This document shows positions 59,406-64,000 of a stretch of DNA of 64,000 nucleotides, piece by piece. The notes beneath the pieces are model-generated. The model was given only the letters and a program-made list of their open reading frames with translations. It did no database searches and was not told where the DNA came from. Each line of letters starts with the position of its first letter. Within the stretch, counting starts at the first letter, position 1. The position numbers and the translations under genes were made by a program. This DNA is from Cervus elaphus (lineage: Eukaryota; Chordata; Mammalia; Artiodactyla; Cervidae), in contig NC_057828.1 in assembly GCF_910594005.1 (NCBI RefSeq), positions 5,158,235-5,222,234 on the forward strand. Direction: 5' to 3'.

Positions 59406-61597
59406 TTTTAGCTAGACTGGTGTTGAGGTTCTCATTTTGGCCTTCACTGGGCTATTGGCATGTGATAACCTCCTGTATCTGATGTCTTGATTTGCCCTCA
59501 TAGTCGTCTAGTCACCCGTATTACCAAGGGAATAGCATCTCCCTTTACGTTGTAAATTCTGCTTTCTTAAGAAACATCCCAGGTCGATTAACAAGTTATT
59601 GGAACTCCTGTTTCTCAAGAGCAGGCCGGCCATCCAGCACAGCAGTTCCAAGTTGGCACAGATGTGTTATCTCAGGTCCCTGGGAGAAACACCCCGCACG
59701 GCCCTGTTCCCTAGCAACTCCGCCTCTGCCCGCCTGGGGATCGAGATGCCCTGCCCAGGAACACTCCTTTCCCAGGCTCTGGCGTGTCTTGCCTGCTGAG
59801 AACTGACTTCTCAGAGTGGTGGGGGCAGGGGGCCTCTGGCAAGCAGCCCGTGTTGCTTCTAGTGCTTTGGCCAATCCCCCCACCCCACCCCGTTCCCCTG
59901 CAGAGCTCTGCTGTGCCTCTCAGCTCTCTAGCCAGGGTCATGCTCTTGGCCCCAAGGAGGCAGGAGGCCCTGGATAAGAGCATCAGGTGTCACTTCCCGA
60001 ACCAGCTTCCTGCTTCTCTCTCCTGAGCGCTAGCAAGTGGAAGGAAGTAGTCTCCAGTCCCCACTCCACAATCGCGGGTGCCAGTTCACACCCCTGCTTC
60101 ATCTCCAGGCAGGGTCCCCGGGTAGATTTCGATATCTCTCCTGAGCGGTTTTTGTCTTTAGGGTAGAGGAATGGACCCTGCAAACAGTATTCCCTTGGGT
60201 ACAGATTTTCCCATTTTCAAGATCCCTGTCTGAATGTCTTCCTTAGTTCTAACCCACATCTCTTTCTTTGCCATTTAAAGTAACATCCTTGGGTCCTGTT
60301 TAGTGGAGACAGAAGTCTGCCCCCCGCTGTGCCCCCCTTCCCCCACCGGCGGCCTAGCCCTTCAGTGTGGAGAGGTGTGAGGTCCTTGGCATCAGTAGCC
60401 CATCCTCTCCTTGCAGCTTCCAGTCATCTGCTGGTCCTGTGCCTCTGGGTTAAGTGTCCCCATCCTCTTGATTCTAACCCTCCTCACTGCTGATCCTTTT
60501 CCAAGACAAAGGTTGCCTCACCTTGCCTGTGGGGAGCCCCTCAAGCAGTATAGCCAACAACCAGTGCCAAACCAAGGCTATTTGCTAATCAGGTTGTGTA
60601 AACAACTTGATAAATGCCACCTGGCATTGATTTAAATTACATGCGTTCTCCTCTTAAAGTGTAACCCCTCCTGGGGCCCATGAGAAGAGCCTAGGACTCT
60701 GGGAATAATTCTGCCTCTTATTCCCTCTGGGAACGTGCATGGACTCTGCGTGCACACTCACACGGGTGTGTAAGCACACGTGTGTTAGTGCAGAGCGTGC
60801 TGATGGTCACGGACTGAGTGCCGTCTGACTCAGCGCTTTCACCTTCCCTGTTCTCTCTCTCTATTCACTCTGAACGATAGCGCTTCTCCTAGTGCTTTGT
60901 CTAAGCAGTATTCGTAGTACTTAGTATGTCTCTAAGTACGTAGTTCTTAGTAGAACAGTAGCACCTCTTAAAGGTGTGTGTGTCTATGTGTGTGTGTCTC
61001 TGTGTGTGACAGAATGGGGCGGCTCTGGGTGCTTAAAGGGGATGCCCAAAGTGGGAGTCTCATGAAGTCTGTATTCTGTTGATGTCCTGAAACCTCTGGA
61101 ACTTGGAATCAGGACAACTGGCTGGGCTCTGTCTCCTAGCCTCCTGGCATGACCTTGAGCAAATAGCTTATTCATTATGGCCTTTTCGTGTGAGCCAGTA
61201 GGTAGAAGCCACCTCTGCTTTTAAATCATGGCCAGCATTTACATGTTAATATAAGAGGAAAATTCTGTGTCTCAGGAAACATTTTAGTGTACACTTAGAG
61301 CTGAAGCCTGGTGCAAACTCAGTGAGGAAGAGATGAAGTTGTAGGTCTGGGTTAGCTTACCCTGGAGACCAAGAGGAGTGAGTGGCCCCTGTGACCAGAT
61401 TGTCTTGGTTTGCCCCCATTTCACACCTGCTGAGTCTGGGAAAATGGGGGTGGTTGGTCACCCTAATTGGATCTCATATTTGGGCAGATTGGGAAGCAAG
61501 GGATCCTCTTTAAAGGACTCTTTTAACTGCCTTCCTCTGTCATTCAGCTCTTCCACTTTTTTCTTGTTCATTCACTCCACTCTTGTCTCTTTTTCAG
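59406..61597. other. Intron 2, last unique part
   Basis: Single-copy sequence with a TG-rich patch near 60975-61012 and a MIR-like piece at about 61100-61190 (+). It ends with the acceptor of the second coding exon. Confidence 0.45.
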
Positions 61598-61795
61598 GCC
61601 TATCTGGGAACCCTGCAGATCTGGAGAAACGTAAACAAGTGTTTGGACAAAACTTTATTCCCCCCAAAAAGCCCAAGACCTTCTTAGAGTTAGTGTGGGA
61701 AGCCCTTCAGGACGTCACGCTCATCATCCTGGAGATTGCGGCCATCATCTCCCTGGTCCTGTCCTTCTACCGCCCCCCGGGGGGAGAAAATGAAC
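61598..61795 (+). CDS. ATP2B4: ATP2B4 (PMCA4) second coding exon
   Basis: Codes for the last two bases of Gly65, residues 66-130 and the first base of codon 131. The acceptor is cttgtctctttttcag (AG at 61596-61597). The donor is aatgaac/GTGAGT (GT at 61796-61797). The peptide starts LSGNPADLEKRKQVFGQN and continues PPKKPKTFLELVWEALQD, a PMCA signature leading into the first membrane helix. Helix 1 is about residues 104-122 (VTLIILEIAAIISLVLSFY). The end, RPPGGENE, begins the extracellular loop between helices 1 and 2. Exon length 198 nt keeps phase 1 at both ends. Catalytic parts (DKTGT, ATP-binding loop, calmodulin-binding tail) lie beyond the window. Confidence 0.97.
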
Positions 61796-61883
61796 GTGAG
61801 TGCCTTGAACAAACGAGCGTGACTCTGGTCTGGGTTCTTTCCACTGTCACTGAAAAGCATGTAGTATTTGTTGACAAATTTTA

Positions 61884-63341
61884 TTAGGTTGGTGCAAATA
61901 TAACTGCAGTTTCACACCATGAATTTTAAAACATAACTAGTTTTAATAGGAACCATTACAATGAACACATTTTTGCCAATGAGAAATGTTTGTTTATTCC
62001 TGTAGTGTAAAAATCCGTGTTTCAGGATCCGACAAAATCTTGGAAAGCGTTTTGCTGCATCCTTCGGGTTGTGGAAGCATTTTCTCTGCAAAATGTTGTT
62101 GAGATGCTTGAAAAAGTAGTCAGTTGGTGAGAGGTCAGATGATTATAGGCTTCCCTCGTGGCTCGGATGGTAAAGCGTCTGCCTGCAATGCAGGAGACCC
62201 TGGTTCGATCCCTGGGTCAGGAAGATACCCTGGAGAAGGAAATGGCAACCCACTCCAGTGTTCTTGCCTGGAAAATCCCATGGACAGAAGAGCCTGGCGA
62301 GCTACAGTCCATGGGGTCACAAAGAGTTGGACACGACTGAGCTTTGAACTTGGAACAGGTGAATATGGGGGATGAGGCAAAACTTTGTAGCCCAATTTGT
62401 TCAGCTTTTGCAGTGTTGCTTGTGCGACCTGCAGTTGGGTGTTGCTGTGGAGAAGAACTGGGCCCCTTCTGTTGACCGGTGCCAGCTGCAGGTGTGGGAG
62501 TTTCCTGTGCATCGCGTTGATTTGCTGAGCATACTTCTCAGATGTAATGGTTTCGCCGGGATTTGGAAAAGTTTGGTGGATCAGAATGGCAGCAGACCGC
62601 CAGACAGCGGCCGTGGCCTTTTTTTGGTGCAAGCTTGGCTTTGGGAAATACTTTGGGACTTCTTCTCAGTCCAGTCACTGAGCTGGCCATCGCCGGTTGT
62701 TGTGTAAAATCCACTTTCGTCGCACATCCCAATCCAATCGAGAAATGGTTCGTTGTTGTTTTGTGGAATGAGAGAAGATGACACTTCAGAATGACAGGTT
62801 TTTGATTTTGAGTCAGCTCACGAGGCTCCCACTTAGCGTGCTTTTTCACCTTTTTAATTTGCTTTACATGCCAGACGACCGTGGGATGGTCAACGTTAGG
62901 TTCTTCGGCAACTTCTTGTTTACTTGTAAGAGGGTCGGCTTCAGTGATGGCTCTCAGTTGGTCATTGTCAGCTTCTGGTGGCCAGCCACTACACTCCTCA
63001 TCCTCAAGGTTCTCATTTCCCTCTTGAACCACCACTGCCCTGCACGTTCATTAGCAGTTCCTGTACCAAATGTTGTTGATGTAGCAAGTCGTCTCCACTG
63101 CTTTACGACCCATTTTGAACTCAAATAAGAAAATCACTCAAATTTCCTTCTTGTCTAACATCATTTCCATAGTCTAAATATATAATAAACAGCAAGAAAT
63201 ATCATTAGCAAAAAAAGCATAAAGCAAGAAATGCACATTAAAATGATATATAACATAGCCACATTTATTAAGAATGTATTCCAGTAGCAAATGGCAAATT
63301 TCAACAATGCAAAAGCTGCAATTACTTTTGCACCAACCTAA
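61884..63341 (-). mobile_element. Hsmar1-like mariner DNA transposon, inactive
   Basis: Ends are inverted: ttaggttggtgcaaatata at the left, and tttgcaccaacctaa at the right. A TA target duplication lies at 61882-61883 and 63342-63343, as mariners require. Without the inserted SINE it is about 1.25 kb, near the usual Hsmar1 length of about 1.29 kb. The transposase lies on the - strand in pieces in different frames, for example 62538-63035, with the DNA-binding part DNDQLRAITEADPLTSKQEV. The first catalytic Asp (CDE) remains, but the second (usually in HDNARPH) reads HSNTQLQ. The SINE cuts the frame at the third (D34D) region. It is therefore dead. It starts 88 bp after the exon donor and fills most of intron 3. 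Confidence 0.95.
62146..62355 (+). repeat. Bov-tA SINE inside the mariner
   Basis: Sense copy from ggcttccctcgtggctcgg through gcaatgcaggagaccctgg to ttggacacgactgagc and a short T-rich end. Flanks cagatgattat (62134-62145) and caggtgaatat (62356-62366) look like a diverged target duplication of mariner sequence. The SINE is therefore younger than the mariner. Confidence 0.9.
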
Positions 63342-63343
63342 TA

Positions 63344-63887
63344 GCTTAAGTGTTGTGTGTGTCTGCCCCCCCACCCCGTTATCTGAGTGGGTTCTCCAAA
63401 GGAAACTAAAAAGTAACTAGTAAGCTATTCTTCCAACTCATCCTGATTCCAGGGTCTTCCCCCGCTTTCCCAGTAAATCCTTATTCAGAATGTTATGAAT
63501 CCTCTACCCTCACTAAACCAACAAGGCCGTACACCTCAAAGGTCCCCCGTCCCCCAAGCTGGGTGGGCATCTCGGGAAATAGCAGTGGGAACTACCATGC
63601 TGGGGGTCATAAGGTTTCTATATGTGTCTTGCCTATAGTTTTCATTGACATGCTTCATGCTATTTAGTCATATGCCTTTTTTGGGTAAACATAGACAGTT
63701 ATATTGGTGATGAGATGATGCCCAATCCTGCCATCCTCTGGTATCCTCAGGATGGCTATTTTACCCAGGTTTTCTGTTCTTCTCTTCCCCTGGCTTTCTG
63801 TTCTGGGGAGTTACAGAAGCAGAACCCCCATTTTTAACGTCAGCAAGGGACCCTCGGTGACCCTTTTCTCTCCTTGCCCTGGGCTAG
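63344..63887. other. Intron 3, remaining unique part
   Basis: Single-copy sequence between the mariner and the third coding exon. It ends in a pyrimidine-rich acceptor, cccttttctctccttgccc then ctag. No other feature is seen. Confidence 0.5.
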
Positions 63888-64000
63888 AGTGTGGTCTAGC
63901 CATCAGTAGCCCAGAGGACGAAGGGGAGGCGGAAGCTGGCTGGATTGAGGGCGCAGCCATCTTATTCTCGGTGATCATTGTCGTGCTCGTCACTGCCTTC
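63888..64000 (+). CDS. ATP2B4: ATP2B4 (PMCA4) third coding exon, cut by window end
   Basis: Codes for residues 131-168 as far as the window goes. The acceptor AG is at 63886-63887, and codon 131 is completed as CAG (Gln) from c in the previous exon and ag here. The peptide CGLAISSPEDEGEAEAGW forms the acidic extracellular loop between helices 1 and 2. Then WIEGAAILFSVIIVVLVTAF gives helix 2 (about residues 149-168), which is essentially invariant in PMCAs. The loop differs from the human PMCA4 loop in several residues, as expected of the least conserved part of this region. The frame stays open to the last base. The rest of the gene lies to the right. Confidence 0.95.

Noticed and set aside
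61378..61887. A 169-codon frame starting before the second coding exon
   Set aside because: Only residues from 61598 on match PMCA4. The upstream part is intron ending in a clear acceptor, and the frame runs past the donor into intron 3.
62563..63128. Sense-strand frames over the mariner
   Set aside because: They are antisense to the decayed transposase. The transposase on the - strand explains the sequence.
1..64000. Search for CRISPR arrays, operons, phage or bacterial defence systems
   Set aside because: The window is mammalian nuclear DNA with introns, SINEs and LINEs. The only regular direct repeats are the 96-bp triplet and short microsatellites.

Overview
This window is ruminant (bovid-type) nuclear DNA carrying the 5' part of one protein gene, ATP2B4, the plasma-membrane calcium pump PMCA4, on the + strand. 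The ruminant assignment rests on repeats: many Bov-tA/Bov-A2 SINEs, BovB (RTE) LINE fragments, two CHR-type SINEs and the 3' end of a young bovine-type L1. The window alone does not separate cattle, sheep and goat.

Three coding exons are supported: 49557-49749 (start codon, residues 1-64 plus one base), 61598-61795 (residues 66-130, first membrane helix) and 63888-64000 (residues 131-168, second membrane helix, cut by the window end). Splice sites and phases agree: 193 nt, then 198 nt, then a phase-1 continuation. The protein reads through both junctions as an unbroken PMCA4 N-terminus.

Everything before 49 kb is 5' flank and a very long first intron. Three CpG-rich blocks (about 640-1200, 2230-3850 and 21480-21970) are the best promoter candidates. 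The first is followed by a consensus splice donor at 1234. The third contains a strong donor at 21632 that overlaps an AP-1-like site. No first exon can be fixed without transcript data.

The rest is intron filled with mobile-element history. It includes an RPL17 processed pseudogene with a CHR SINE inserted in one of its flanking duplications (17.8-18.8 kb), and a perfect 3 x 96 bp tandem repeat (26.0-26.3 kb). A BovB lies nested in an oppositely oriented BovB (42.4-46.9 kb), forming long inverted repeats. An Hsmar1-like mariner, itself split by a SINE, makes up about 70 percent of intron 3 (61.9-63.3 kb).

No new multi-gene system is visible. Most long open frames are chance frames in GC-rich DNA or reading frames inside SINEs and LINEs.
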